Below, one piece after another: positions 26,155 to 33,613 of a stretch of DNA of 64,000 nt. A program made the position numbers and the translations under genes. Numbering within the stretch: the first letter of the stretch is position 1; the number at the start of each line of letters is the position of its first letter. The notes beneath the pieces are model-generated. The model was not told the DNA's origin. It ran no database searches and saw only the letters and a program-made list of their open reading frames with translations. This DNA is from Sphingopyxis chilensis (GTDB taxonomy: Bacteria; Pseudomonadota; Alphaproteobacteria; Sphingomonadales; Sphingomonadaceae): NCBI RefSeq assembly GCF_035930445.1, contig NZ_CP142394.1, positions 1,211,501 to 1,275,500 on the forward strand. Direction: 5' to 3'.

Positions 26155-26873
26155 CAGGCGGGCTCCTCTTCGCGCGTTCGGGTGGTCCTGAACTCGATCT
26201 TCTTGTCGTAGGCGGGGCCCTCGATGATCCGGTTCACATAAATGCCTGGCGTGTGGACCTGGTCGGGATCGAGGCTGCCGGCGGGAACGATCTCCTCGAC
26301 CTCGGCGATCGTAACCCGGCCCGCGGTCGCCATATTGGGGTTGAAGTTGCGCGCTGTCTTGCGGAAGACCAGATTGCCCTCGGGATCGGCTTTCCACGCC
26401 TTGACGATCGAAAGATCGGCTCGCAGCCAGGTCTCGCGCACATAGAGCGCGCCGTCGAACTCCTCATGCGGCTTGCCCTCGGCGACCACCGTCCCGACCC
26501 CGGTCTTGGTGTAGAAGGCGGGAATGCCGGCGCCGCCCGCGCGAATGCGTTCGGCGAGCGTGCCCTGCGGATTGAGTTCGAGCTCGAGCTTTTCCGAAAG
26601 ATAGAGTTCGGCGAAAAGCTTGTTCTCGCCGATGTAGGACGAGACCATCTTACGGATTTGGCCGTTGTTGAGAAGCGTCCAGAGACCGAAGCCATCGGCG
26701 CCGCAATTGTTCGAGATGATCGTGAGATCCTTGACGCCGCTTGCGAGCAGGCCGGCGATCAGATGCTCGGGATTGCCCGAAAGGCCGAAGCCGCCCGACA
26801 TGATCGTCATGCCGTCGAAAAGGACGCCGGCGAGCGCCGCCTCGGCATCCGGAAATATCTTGCGCTTGGTCAT
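26154..26873 (-). CDS. scoA: 3-oxoacid CoA-transferase subunit A
   Basis: A 239-residue alpha subunit: MSGGFGLSGNPE, the glycine-rich TIISNNCGADGFG, and RAGGAGIPAFYTKTGVGT are diagnostic of SCOT/PcaI subunits. Acts with subunit B encoded immediately downstream. GAGGG stands upstream of the ATG. Divergent from an IclR regulator with a perfect palindrome in the 70-bp gap, so substrate-induced control by that regulator is likely. Confidence 0.94.
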   Translation of the reverse strand: MTKRKIFPDAEAALAGVLFDGMTIMSGGFGLSGNPEHLIAGLLASGVKDLTIISNNCGADGFGLWTLLNNGQIRKMVSSYIGENKLFAELYLSEKLELELNPQGTLAERIRAGGAGIPAFYTKTGVGTVVAEGKPHEEFDGALYVRETWLRADLSIVKAWKADPEGNLVFRKTARNFNPNMATAGRVTIAEVEEIVPAGSLDPDQVHTPGIYVNRIIEGPAYDKKIEFRTTRTREEEPA

Positions 26874-26886
26874 CGATCCCTCTATA

Positions 26887-26903
26887 TGTCCGGTAATCGG
26901 ACA
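26887..26903. promoter_or_regulatory. Palindrome TGTCCG-n5-CGGACA, candidate IclR operator
   Basis: Perfect 6-bp arms with a GTAAT spacer in the 70-bp gap between subunit A and the divergent IclR gene. IclR regulators of aromatic catabolism (PcaR, PobR, PcaU type) bind palindromes in such divergent gaps; the assignment is by position. Confidence 0.55.
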
Positions 26904-26943
26904 AAAGAATCAATAATCGGTTTTTTGAAAAAGGTCAATCGCG

Positions 26944-27717
26944 ATGCGTGCGGGCGAGCCGGCAGACCCAAATTTCATGCTTTCGCTCGCGCGGGGCCTC
27001 GAAGTGCTGCGCGCCTTCGAACGCCACCCCTCGCTCTCGGTGGCCGAAGCGGCGCGTATCAGCGGACTCAACCGGCCGAGCGCGAGCCGCTGCCTCCATA
27101 CGCTGGTCAAGCTCGGATATGCGCGCGAGGCAGGCGGGCGCTATATGCTGACGCCGGGCCTCCTGCCGCTCGCTTGCGGTTTCCTCTCCTCCTCGCCGCT
27201 CGCGAGCGCGAGCCAGGCCGTCGCCAATGCGCTACGCGACCGCTTGCAGGAAACCGTCTCGGTCGCGACGCTCGATCCCGCGGACATGGGGCGGATCATC
27301 TATATCGCGCGAGCCGAACGGAATCAGATCATCGCCGCGCCGCTGATGGTCGGAAGCACGCTTCCGAGCCATTGCACCTCGATGGGGCGGGTGCTGCTCG
27401 CCGCGGCGGACGAGCCCGGGCGTGCGGCATGGCTCGCCGCCGCCGCACTGGATCGGCGTACCGAGCGCACGCTCGTCGACAAGCCGGCGCTCGGCGCCGA
27501 ACTCGCCTGCGTCGCCGAGCAGCGCTGGAGCCTCGTCGAGGAAGAACTCGAGCTTGGCCTTCGCTCGCTTGCGGTGCCGGTGCGCGATCGCAGCGGCGCG
27601 ACCGTCGCCGCGCTCAATGTCGCGACCTTCTCGGCCGCGCACAGCGCCGAATATCTCATCGACCGGTATCTGCCCGATTTGCGCGCGGCCGCGGGCCAGC
27701 TCGAACGGGCGATCTGA
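26944..27717 (+). CDS. IclR-family transcriptional regulator (PcaR-like)
   Basis: A 257-residue IclR regulator. Winged helix at residues about 13-75 (SLARGLEVLRAFERHPSLSV, NRPSASRCLHTLVKLGY) and an effector-binding GAF-like domain with GSTLPSHCTSMGRVLLA and LNVATFS. It most resembles the PcaR/PcaU/CatR branch that responds to beta-ketoadipate or protocatechuate pathway metabolites. It is flanked by the divergent CoA-transferase and a co-directional thiolase 35 bp downstream, and probably controls both. Confidence 0.94.
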   Translation: MRAGEPADPNFMLSLARGLEVLRAFERHPSLSVAEAARISGLNRPSASRCLHTLVKLGYAREAGGRYMLTPGLLPLACGFLSSSPLASASQAVANALRDRLQETVSVATLDPADMGRIIYIARAERNQIIAAPLMVGSTLPSHCTSMGRVLLAAADEPGRAAWLAAAALDRRTERTLVDKPALGAELACVAEQRWSLVEEELELGLRSLAVPVRDRSGATVAALNVATFSAAHSAEYLIDRYLPDLRAAAGQLERAI

Positions 27718-27752
27718 ACCACCACACCATAGAATCCAGGGAGCCAGTATTT

Positions 27753-28964
27753 ATGGAATTGCGCCGCGTAGCGATCGTCTCGCCCATCCGGACCGCCGTC
27801 GGAAAATTCGGCGGCGCGCTCGCGCCGCTCACCGCGGGCGATCTCGGCGCCGCCGTGATCCGCGCGCTTGTCGAGAAAAGCGGCATCGACGCCGAGCGCG
27901 TCGACGATGTCGTCTTCGGCCAGGGCTATGCGAGCGGCGAGGCGCCGAGCATCGGCCGCTGGTCCTGGCTTGCCGCGGGACTGCCGCAAACGGTGCCGGG
28001 GTTCCAGCTCGATCGGCGCTGCGGCTCGGGCCTCCAGGCGATCATCGAGGCGGCGATGATGGTGCAGACGGGCGCGGCCGATGTCGTCGTCGCGGGCGGT
28101 GCCGAAAGCATGTCGAACGTCGAGCATTATTCGACCGCGCTTCGCAAGGGCGCGCGCCTCGGCAGCATCGAGCTTCACGACCGTTTGACCCGCGCGCGGC
28201 TGATGTCGCAGCCGACTGAGCGCTATGGCGTGATCTCGGGCATGATCGAGACCGCGGAAAATGTCGCGCGCGACTATGGCATCACGCGCGAGGCGTCGGA
28301 CGCTTATGCGGTCCGCTCGCACCAGCGCACCGCCGCGGCGTGGGGAGAAGGCCGCTTCGCCGACGAGGTGGTGCCGGTCGCGGTCCCGCAAAAGCGCGGT
28401 GATCCCGCGATTTTCGATCATGACGAGGGCTACCGCGCCGATGTCTCGCTCGAAAGCCTCGCTGCCCTCCGTCCGATCGAGGGCGGCGTCGTGACCGCAG
28501 GGAATGCGAGTCAGCAGAATGACGCGGCGGCTGCCTGTCTCGTCGTTGCCGAGGACAAGCTCGCCGAACTCGGACTCGAGCCGTCGGGCTGGTTCGCGGG
28601 CTGGGCCGCGGCGGGCTGCGACCCCGCGCGCATGGGTGTGGGGCCGGTGCCCGCGGTCGAGCGGCTCTTCGCGCGAACCGGGATTGGCTGGGGCGACATC
28701 GACCTCATCGAGCTCAACGAAGCATTTGCGCCGCAGGTGCTGGCGGTGCTGAAGGCCTGGGGCTGGAGCGACGACGATGGTCGCCACGATATGCTCAATG
28801 TCAACGGCTCGGGCATATCGCTTGGTCATCCCATCGGCGTGACCGGTGCCCGCATCGCCGCGACGCTGCTTCATGAAATGCGCCGCCGCGAGGTGCGATA
28901 CGGGCTTGAGACCATGTGCATCGGTGGAGGGCAGGGGCTGGCTGCGATCTTCGAACGGGCTTAG
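27753..28964 (+). CDS. Thiolase (3-oxoadipyl-CoA/acetyl-CoA C-acyltransferase type)
   Basis: A 403-residue thiolase with nucleophile Cys in DRRCGSGLQAIIEA, GGAESMSNVEHY, NEAFAPQVLA, His in GHPIGVTGARI and the second Cys in CIGGGQGLA. The frame is open far upstream, but ATG 27753 with GGGAG at good distance gives the standard MELRRVAIVSPIRT start. With the CoA-transferase pair and PcaR-like regulator it would complete a beta-ketoadipate-type ending: CoA transfer, then cleavage to acetyl-CoA and a shorter acyl-CoA. Confidence 0.94.
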   Translation: MELRRVAIVSPIRTAVGKFGGALAPLTAGDLGAAVIRALVEKSGIDAERVDDVVFGQGYASGEAPSIGRWSWLAAGLPQTVPGFQLDRRCGSGLQAIIEAAMMVQTGAADVVVAGGAESMSNVEHYSTALRKGARLGSIELHDRLTRARLMSQPTERYGVISGMIETAENVARDYGITREASDAYAVRSHQRTAAAWGEGRFADEVVPVAVPQKRGDPAIFDHDEGYRADVSLESLAALRPIEGGVVTAGNASQQNDAAAACLVVAEDKLAELGLEPSGWFAGWAAAGCDPARMGVGPVPAVERLFARTGIGWGDIDLIELNEAFAPQVLAVLKAWGWSDDDGRHDMLNVNGSGISLGHPIGVTGARIAATLLHEMRRREVRYGLETMCIGGGQGLAAIFERA

Positions 28965-29100
28965 GGCGGCGCGTCCCGCGTTTCCCCCTGTACCTGATAG
29001 TTGCCGCAGCGATTTATGGTACGATCGTAGGTCCGGCTAGAAGGGCGGGCGGGGCTGGCGCCATGCCGCGCATGGGGATCGTTTCGGTCTGTTTAGCAAA

Positions 29101-29145
29101 TTGACATGGAGGAGGTGCGCTATATCTCTGTAACAGGAGACAGAG
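29101..29145 (+). promoter_or_regulatory. Promoter and leader of HxlR gene; SD in a small hairpin
   Basis: TTGACA at 29101-29106 with a TATATC-like -10 around 29121-29126, then CTCTGT (29126-29131), loop AACAGGAG, ACAGAG (29140-29145) abutting the ATG. The AGGAG ribosome-binding site lies in the loop. It could be an operator for autoregulation or an RNA element. Confidence 0.45.
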
Positions 29146-29634
29146 ATGAAGGGAAAGCGCACCGATCTTGGAACCACCCAATGCGGGATCGCCAGATCCC
29201 TCGGGGTCATCGGTGACTGGTGGTCGCTGCTCATCATCCGCGATGCGTTCATCGGGCTCGAGCATTTCGGGGAATTTCACAGGTCGCTGGGCTTGGCCCG
29301 GAACATCCTCTCGACGCGACTGAAAAAGCTGGTGGAGCATGGGATATTTCGGATCGAGCCCGACGAAGACAATGCCTCGAGCCATCGTTATCTCCTCACC
29401 GAGCGCGGCAAGGAACTCTACATAGTCATTATGGCGCTCTGCCAGTGGGGCGAGAATGGCTGCTTCGCGCCGGACGAGAAACGATATCTGATGATCGATC
29501 GCAAACTGGGAAGGCCGCTCGCGCCTCTTGAACTGCGCGCAGATGACGGCCGAATTCTCGGGCCGGACGATTTTCGGCATGTGAGCCCGCAGGAGTGGGA
29601 AGGCCTTGAGCTTGGTCGTTTGGAACCGGAATAA
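29146..29634 (+). CDS. HxlR-family transcriptional regulator
   Basis: A 162-residue HxlR regulator starting MKGKRTDLGTTQCGIARSLG, with the family Cys at 13, GDWWSLLIIRDAF, LGLARNILSTRLKKL and the wing RYLLTERGKELY. It is the paralogue of the regulator at 5286-5756. It stands alone on the plus strand between the thiolase and a convergent second HxlR gene; 227 bp after it hold nothing but a perfect ACCATATGGT palindrome near 29790. Confidence 0.92.
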   Translation: MKGKRTDLGTTQCGIARSLGVIGDWWSLLIIRDAFIGLEHFGEFHRSLGLARNILSTRLKKLVEHGIFRIEPDEDNASSHRYLLTERGKELYIVIMALCQWGENGCFAPDEKRYLMIDRKLGRPLAPLELRADDGRILGPDDFRHVSPQEWEGLELGRLEPE

Positions 29635-29861
29635 AGCCATTCAAGTTTCCGGGGTTTTTCGGCGAACCTGCTGCTGAGCATCGCGGTGGCGTTCTGTTCC
29701 CATCGTCGGGCGATGCGCAGTGTCGTCCTGCCGTTCTTGCGCCCCATGGGAGCGGAGCGCTGCTGATTGCCGGCGATTCTGGCAACACCATATGGTATGG
29801 CGAGCTAACCGAGCCCGGAACCCGTTGCTGCCTTTGATCGGTTTGAGCGCGGCGCGCCCGA

Positions 29862-30389
29862 CTAGGCGCGGCGGCGTTTGCGAATGCCCTGCGGCGGACC
29901 GGTTACCGCGTCATCCAGATGGGGGATATTATGGGGTTTGGGCGAGCCTGGACCCGGATAGATATGCACGCCGCGCGCGTCGAGCGGATCGCCGCATTCG
30001 GAGCAGACAAGAACCGGATCGAACTGCGACCCGCAGCGATCATGGACATGAACGAGCGGCCGCCCGGGTTTGCCGGCCATATGTTCATCGCCCCAGTGCA
30101 CGATCGACATGATGACCGGATAGAGCTTCAGCCCCTTGGGCGTCAGCCGATATTCATGGCGCAGCGGATCCTGCTGATAGGCGACTTTCGTCAGGATGAA
30201 ATTGTCGGTCAGCCCGTGGAGGCGCTCGGCAAGGACCCCGCGGCTGATGCCGAGGCGCGATTGGAAATCCTCGAAACGCCGCACCTTCATGAAACACTCG
30301 CGCAGGATGAGAATGGTCCAGCGATCGCCGATCACCGACATGGTGCGCGCGAGCGAGCAAATCTCCTGGTCCAGTTCGTTCCACCGCAT
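29862..30389 (-). CDS. HxlR-family regulator with C-terminal cysteine cluster
   Basis: A 175-residue HxlR regulator: family Cys11 in EICSLARTMSV, GDRWTILILRECF, LGISRGVLAERL and wing YRLTPKGLKLY. Beyond the normal domain it has an added C-terminal tail with RCGSQFDPVLVCSECGDPL (Cys119, Cys129, Cys132), looking like a degenerate zinc ribbon. Divergent from the acyl-CoA dehydrogenase pair at 30619; the gap carries a palindrome (30564-30584) and a GTCCCTTT / AAAGGGAC inverted repeat near 30509-30536. Confidence 0.92.
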   Translation of the reverse strand: MRWNELDQEICSLARTMSVIGDRWTILILRECFMKVRRFEDFQSRLGISRGVLAERLHGLTDNFILTKVAYQQDPLRHEYRLTPKGLKLYPVIMSIVHWGDEHMAGKPGRPLVHVHDRCGSQFDPVLVCSECGDPLDARGVHIYPGPGSPKPHNIPHLDDAVTGPPQGIRKRRRA

Positions 30390-30563
30390 CGAAATCTCCA
30401 GCCACCGTGCCGCCAGCCTGATCGCGCCATCGGGTTCGAATTCGATACTTCTCTATCGCGGCTTACGCCGCGATGGAAGCCTGAAGTTGGTCCGTTAGAA
30501 TATGGAATGTCCCTTTCGATGAACCAAAAAAGGGACCGGATCATGGCTTGACAGCGGGGTCAG

Positions 30564-30584
30564 TAAGTTCGAATTTAGAACTTA
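30564..30584. promoter_or_regulatory. Palindromic operator TAAGTTC-n7-GAACTTA
   Basis: Perfect 7-bp arms around a GAATTTA spacer, 34 bp before the acyl-CoA dehydrogenase start at 30619. Related copies occur at 40238-40258 (17 of 21 identical) and, inverted, at 40323-40343 (15 of 21). The nearby HxlR regulators are the natural candidates to bind it. Confidence 0.6.
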
Positions 30585-30618
30585 ATTGGAATCGATGATC
30601 CGGGAAGGGTATGCAGGC

Positions 30619-31806
30619 ATGGCCGATACGGCAGCAGCGCGGGACGACGACGCGTTCCGGGAAGAGGTGCGCAGCTTCATTCGCGACCATTATCCTCAGG
30701 AAATGCGCGTCGCCGCGCCCTATGAGGAACTCGACAAGGAGCAGCAGCTCCTCTGGCACCGCGTCCTCCACAAAAAGGGCTGGTCCGCCCCGCATTGGCC
30801 CGCCGAATATGGCGGTGCGGGCTGGTCGATCGCGCAGCAGCATATCTGGGAGCAGGAACTGGCTGCCGCCGATACGCTGCCGCTTCTCGCCTTCAGCCTC
30901 ACGATGGTGGGACCCGTTATCTACACCTATGGCACCGAGGCGCAAAAGGCGCGCTTCCTGCCGCGCATCCTGTCGGGCGACGACTGGTGGTGCCAGGGCT
31001 ATTCGGAGCCGGGGGCCGGGTCGGACCTCGCCAATGTCCGCACGAGAGCGGTGCGCGACGGCGACCATTATGTCGTGAACGGCCACAAGACCTGGACGAC
31101 TCTCGCGCAGCACGCCGACTGGATTTTCGCGCTCGTGCGCACCAACCCCGCGGCGAAGGCGCAGCAGGGCATCTCCTTCCTTCTGATCGATATGGCGTCG
31201 CCCGGCGTCTCGGTCCGGCCGATCATCACCCTCGACGGTGCGCACGAGGTCAACGATGTCTTCTTCGACGACGTCCGCGTGCCGGTCGCGAACCGGATCG
31301 GCGAGGAAGACAGGGGCTGGACCTATGCCAAGTTCCTGCTCGGCAACGAACGGACGAGCATGGCGAGCACGCCGCGATCGCGCGCGGCGATCGACCTGCT
31401 GAAGCGCGTGGCCGCGGCCAATCCGCCCGGCGCGCCGATCCTGCGGCACCCCGATTTCGCCCGCAAGGTTGCACGCGCCGAAATCGCGCTCCGCGCGCTC
31501 GAGGCGACCGAGATGGCCGTGCTGAGAGCGGTCGAGCAAGGGCGCGAACCCGGGTTCGAGGCGTCGCTATTCAAGATCCGCGGCACCGAAATCTATCAGG
31601 AGATCACCCGCCTCGCGACCGAGGCGGCCGGGGTTTACGGCCTCATCAACCATGCGGACCGCGGCGGCACCCGTCTCCCTCACCCGGGCCCTGAAGGCAG
31701 CATCACCGCGATGCAGGAATGGCTGAATGCGCGGAAGAAGACGATCTACGGCGGATCGAACGAGATCCAGCGCAACATCATAGCGAAGCAGGTCCTCGGG
31801 CTTTGA
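30619..31806 (+). CDS. Acyl-CoA dehydrogenase, FadE-type large partner
   Basis: A 395-residue acyl-CoA dehydrogenase of the steroid/branched-acid FadE class: HWPAEYGGAGWS, QGYSEPGAGSDLANVRT, GHKTWTTLAQHADW, and C-terminal KKTIYGGSNEIQRNIIA. Where short/medium-chain enzymes have YEGT with the catalytic Glu, this protein has YGGS, so the base must lie elsewhere. ATG 30619 is chosen because GGAAGG precedes it; TTG 30586 and ATG 30595 are in frame but crowd the palindrome at 30564-30584. A second, smaller dehydrogenase follows 22 bp later, as in heterotetrameric (ChsE1-ChsE2-like) enzymes. Confidence 0.9.
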   Translation: MADTAAARDDDAFREEVRSFIRDHYPQEMRVAAPYEELDKEQQLLWHRVLHKKGWSAPHWPAEYGGAGWSIAQQHIWEQELAAADTLPLLAFSLTMVGPVIYTYGTEAQKARFLPRILSGDDWWCQGYSEPGAGSDLANVRTRAVRDGDHYVVNGHKTWTTLAQHADWIFALVRTNPAAKAQQGISFLLIDMASPGVSVRPIITLDGAHEVNDVFFDDVRVPVANRIGEEDRGWTYAKFLLGNERTSMASTPRSRAAIDLLKRVAAANPPGAPILRHPDFARKVARAEIALRALEATEMAVLRAVEQGREPGFEASLFKIRGTEIYQEITRLATEAAGVYGLINHADRGGTRLPHPGPEGSITAMQEWLNARKKTIYGGSNEIQRNIIAKQVLGL

Positions 31807-31828
31807 GCGGGGACAGGGGAGACGAACA

Positions 31829-32953
31829 TTGAGCGATAAGGAAGACCATGGCCTGCTCCGCGACAGCGTCGCGAAGTTTCTCGGGGCGCGGTACGACATC
31901 GAGCGCCGGCGCGAAATCGCCGCGTCGGAGGCCGGATGGTCGCGCGACATCTGGCGCGAGATGGCAGAACTCGGCCTCTTCGCCGCCGCGATCCCGGCCG
32001 AGGCGGGCGGTTTCGCCCAAGGCATCGAGGAGGCCCTCGTCGTCATGGAGGAATTTGGCCGCCGCCTCGTGGTCGAGCCTTTTTCCGAGACCGCGATCGT
32101 CGCCGGAACGCTGATCGCGAAGCTCGGCACCGCCGCGCAGCGCAGCGACCTTCTGCCCCCGATCATGGCGGGTGACGCGATCTGGGCGCTGGCCCATGAG
32201 GAAGGCTATGCGAACGGCGCCGACGATGTCCGCACGGTGGCGATCCCGGAGGGCGAGGAATATCGCATCGACGGAGCAAAGGCCGTTGCCGCCGCGGCGG
32301 GGTGGGCGGACCGGCTGCTCGTCTCGGCGCGCATCGGCGCTGCGGGGGACGGAGCGCTCGCGCTTTTCATCGTCGATCCCCAGGCCGCGGGCGTTGGCAT
32401 CGAACGCTATCGGACCCTCGACGGGCGGGGCGCCGCCGACATATCGCTTTCGGGCGTCCTCGTACCGGCAGGCGCGCTGCTCGGAGCGGGCGGCGACGCG
32501 TGCGCGGCGCTCGGCGATGCGGTGGATTTTGCGGTCGCAGCACAATGCGCCGAGGCGCTCGGAATCATGTCGGTGCTCAACGCCGCGACGGTCGAATATG
32601 CCAAGGTGCGCCAGCAGTTCGGCCAGCCGATCGGACGTTTCCAGGCGCTGCAGCATCGTCTCGTCGACATGTATGTCGCCGAGAGCGAGGCGCGAGGGAT
32701 GGCCGCAACGCTGCCGGCGCTGTTCGGCATGGCGAACCGCCGCAGCGCCGCGGTGTCAGCGGCGAAAGTGCAGATCGCAGAGGCCGGCCGGCTGATCGCC
32801 GAAGAGGCGATCCAGATCCATGGCGGCATGGGCATGACGCAGGAACTCTCGATCGGCGATTATGCGAAGCGGATGATCGCGCTCACAATGCAGCATGGTG
32901 ACGTCCGGGCCCATCTCGATCGCTTTGTCGCGCTCGAGATGGAGGCGGCGTGA
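31829..32953 (+). CDS. Acyl-CoA dehydrogenase, small partner subunit
   Basis: A 374-residue acyl-CoA dehydrogenase-fold protein starting at TTG 31829 behind GGGGAGA. It is degenerate relative to classical members: the FAD/substrate signature region reads WALAHEEGYANGADDV without the SEPGSGSD pattern, while the C-terminal helices (QPIGRFQALQHRLVDMYV, IQIHGGMGMTQELSIGDYAKRM) are well kept. That split of features is typical of the partner subunit in alpha2-beta2 FadE enzymes for polycyclic or branched acyl-CoAs. Pairing with the upstream gene is inferred. Confidence 0.9.
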   Translation: MSDKEDHGLLRDSVAKFLGARYDIERRREIAASEAGWSRDIWREMAELGLFAAAIPAEAGGFAQGIEEALVVMEEFGRRLVVEPFSETAIVAGTLIAKLGTAAQRSDLLPPIMAGDAIWALAHEEGYANGADDVRTVAIPEGEEYRIDGAKAVAAAAGWADRLLVSARIGAAGDGALALFIVDPQAAGVGIERYRTLDGRGAADISLSGVLVPAGALLGAGGDACAALGDAVDFAVAAQCAEALGIMSVLNAATVEYAKVRQQFGQPIGRFQALQHRLVDMYVAESEARGMAATLPALFGMANRRSAAVSAAKVQIAEAGRLIAEEAIQIHGGMGMTQELSIGDYAKRMIALTMQHGDVRAHLDRFVALEMEAA

Positions 32954-33035
32954 TCGCCGGCTCGAACCGGGATCAATCCCTGTCGGCTGGTCTGCGTCGA
33001 TAGTGCAAGCGATTTGGCGGGCCGGGGCCGCCGGC

Positions 33036-33533
33036 TCAGCGCCGGGCCTTGAAGGCTCGCCAGCGCGCCTCGCGTTCCTTCCCGTAAGCGACGCCGGGTT
33101 CGGCGCGCAGGTCTTTCCATTCGACGGGGGCGCCGCATGCGGCGCAGGCCGGGCCCAGACCGGCCAGTCCTTCGCAATCGCAATGGATGTATTCGACCGC
33201 ACGCTCGGCACCGGGCGCCTTGCACCAGCCCTCACCCCAAGCACGCAACGTGAGCAGCACCGCATGAAAGGCCTCGCCTTTCGCGGTCGGGCGATACTCA
33301 TGGCGGGGCGGACGCTCGCTGTAGAGGCGCCGCTCGACCATGCCGTTCGCCTCGAGCCGTTTCAGCCGGACCGTAAGGATCTGCGGCGTTGCGCCGGTAT
33401 GCGCCTGGATCTGTTCGAAGCGAAGGTTGCCGAGGAAAATCTCGCGTAGGATCAGCAGGTTCCAGCGGTCGCCCGCGACGCTTTGGGACAGCGTGACCGG
33501 GCAGAGGGTATCGGGCGTGTCATGCTCGATCAT
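33036..33533 (-). CDS. HxlR-family regulator with C-terminal cysteine cluster
   Basis: A 165-residue HxlR regulator: Cys11 in LCPVTLSQSVAGDRWNLLIL, TPQILTVRLKRLE and wing YRPTAKGEAFH. The extra C-terminus holds Cys118, Cys120, Cys130 and Cys133 (HCDCEG, ACAACGAPV), a plausible zinc or iron-sulfur site. Convergent with the acyl-CoA dehydrogenase pair and upstream-adjacent to the TonB receptor gene on the same strand. With 29862-30389 it is a candidate reader of the TAAGTTC palindromes. Confidence 0.92.
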   Translation of the reverse strand: MIEHDTPDTLCPVTLSQSVAGDRWNLLILREIFLGNLRFEQIQAHTGATPQILTVRLKRLEANGMVERRLYSERPPRHEYRPTAKGEAFHAVLLTLRAWGEGWCKAPGAERAVEYIHCDCEGLAGLGPACAACGAPVEWKDLRAEPGVAYGKEREARWRAFKARR

Positions 33534-33579
33534 TTGCGTCTCCGCCTGTGTTCGTCCTGCGCGAAACCGGTAGGATGTG

Positions 33580-33607
33580 CCGGTGCCGGCGCGAACGCCG
33601 GCACCGG
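33580..33607 (-). terminator. Hairpin after the TonB receptor gene
   Basis: Perfect 12-bp arms CCGGTGCCGGCG / CGCCGGCACCGG with a 4-base loop, six bases beyond the TonB receptor stop. No T-tract on either strand; termination is inferred from position. Confidence 0.6.
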
Positions 33608-33613
33608 ATATCG

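Noticed and set aside
25516..28964. Naming the CoA-transferase and thiolase genes pcaI, pcaJ and pcaF
   Set aside because: No protocatechuate or catechol genes are present in the window and SCOT-type subunits cannot be told from PcaIJ by eye.
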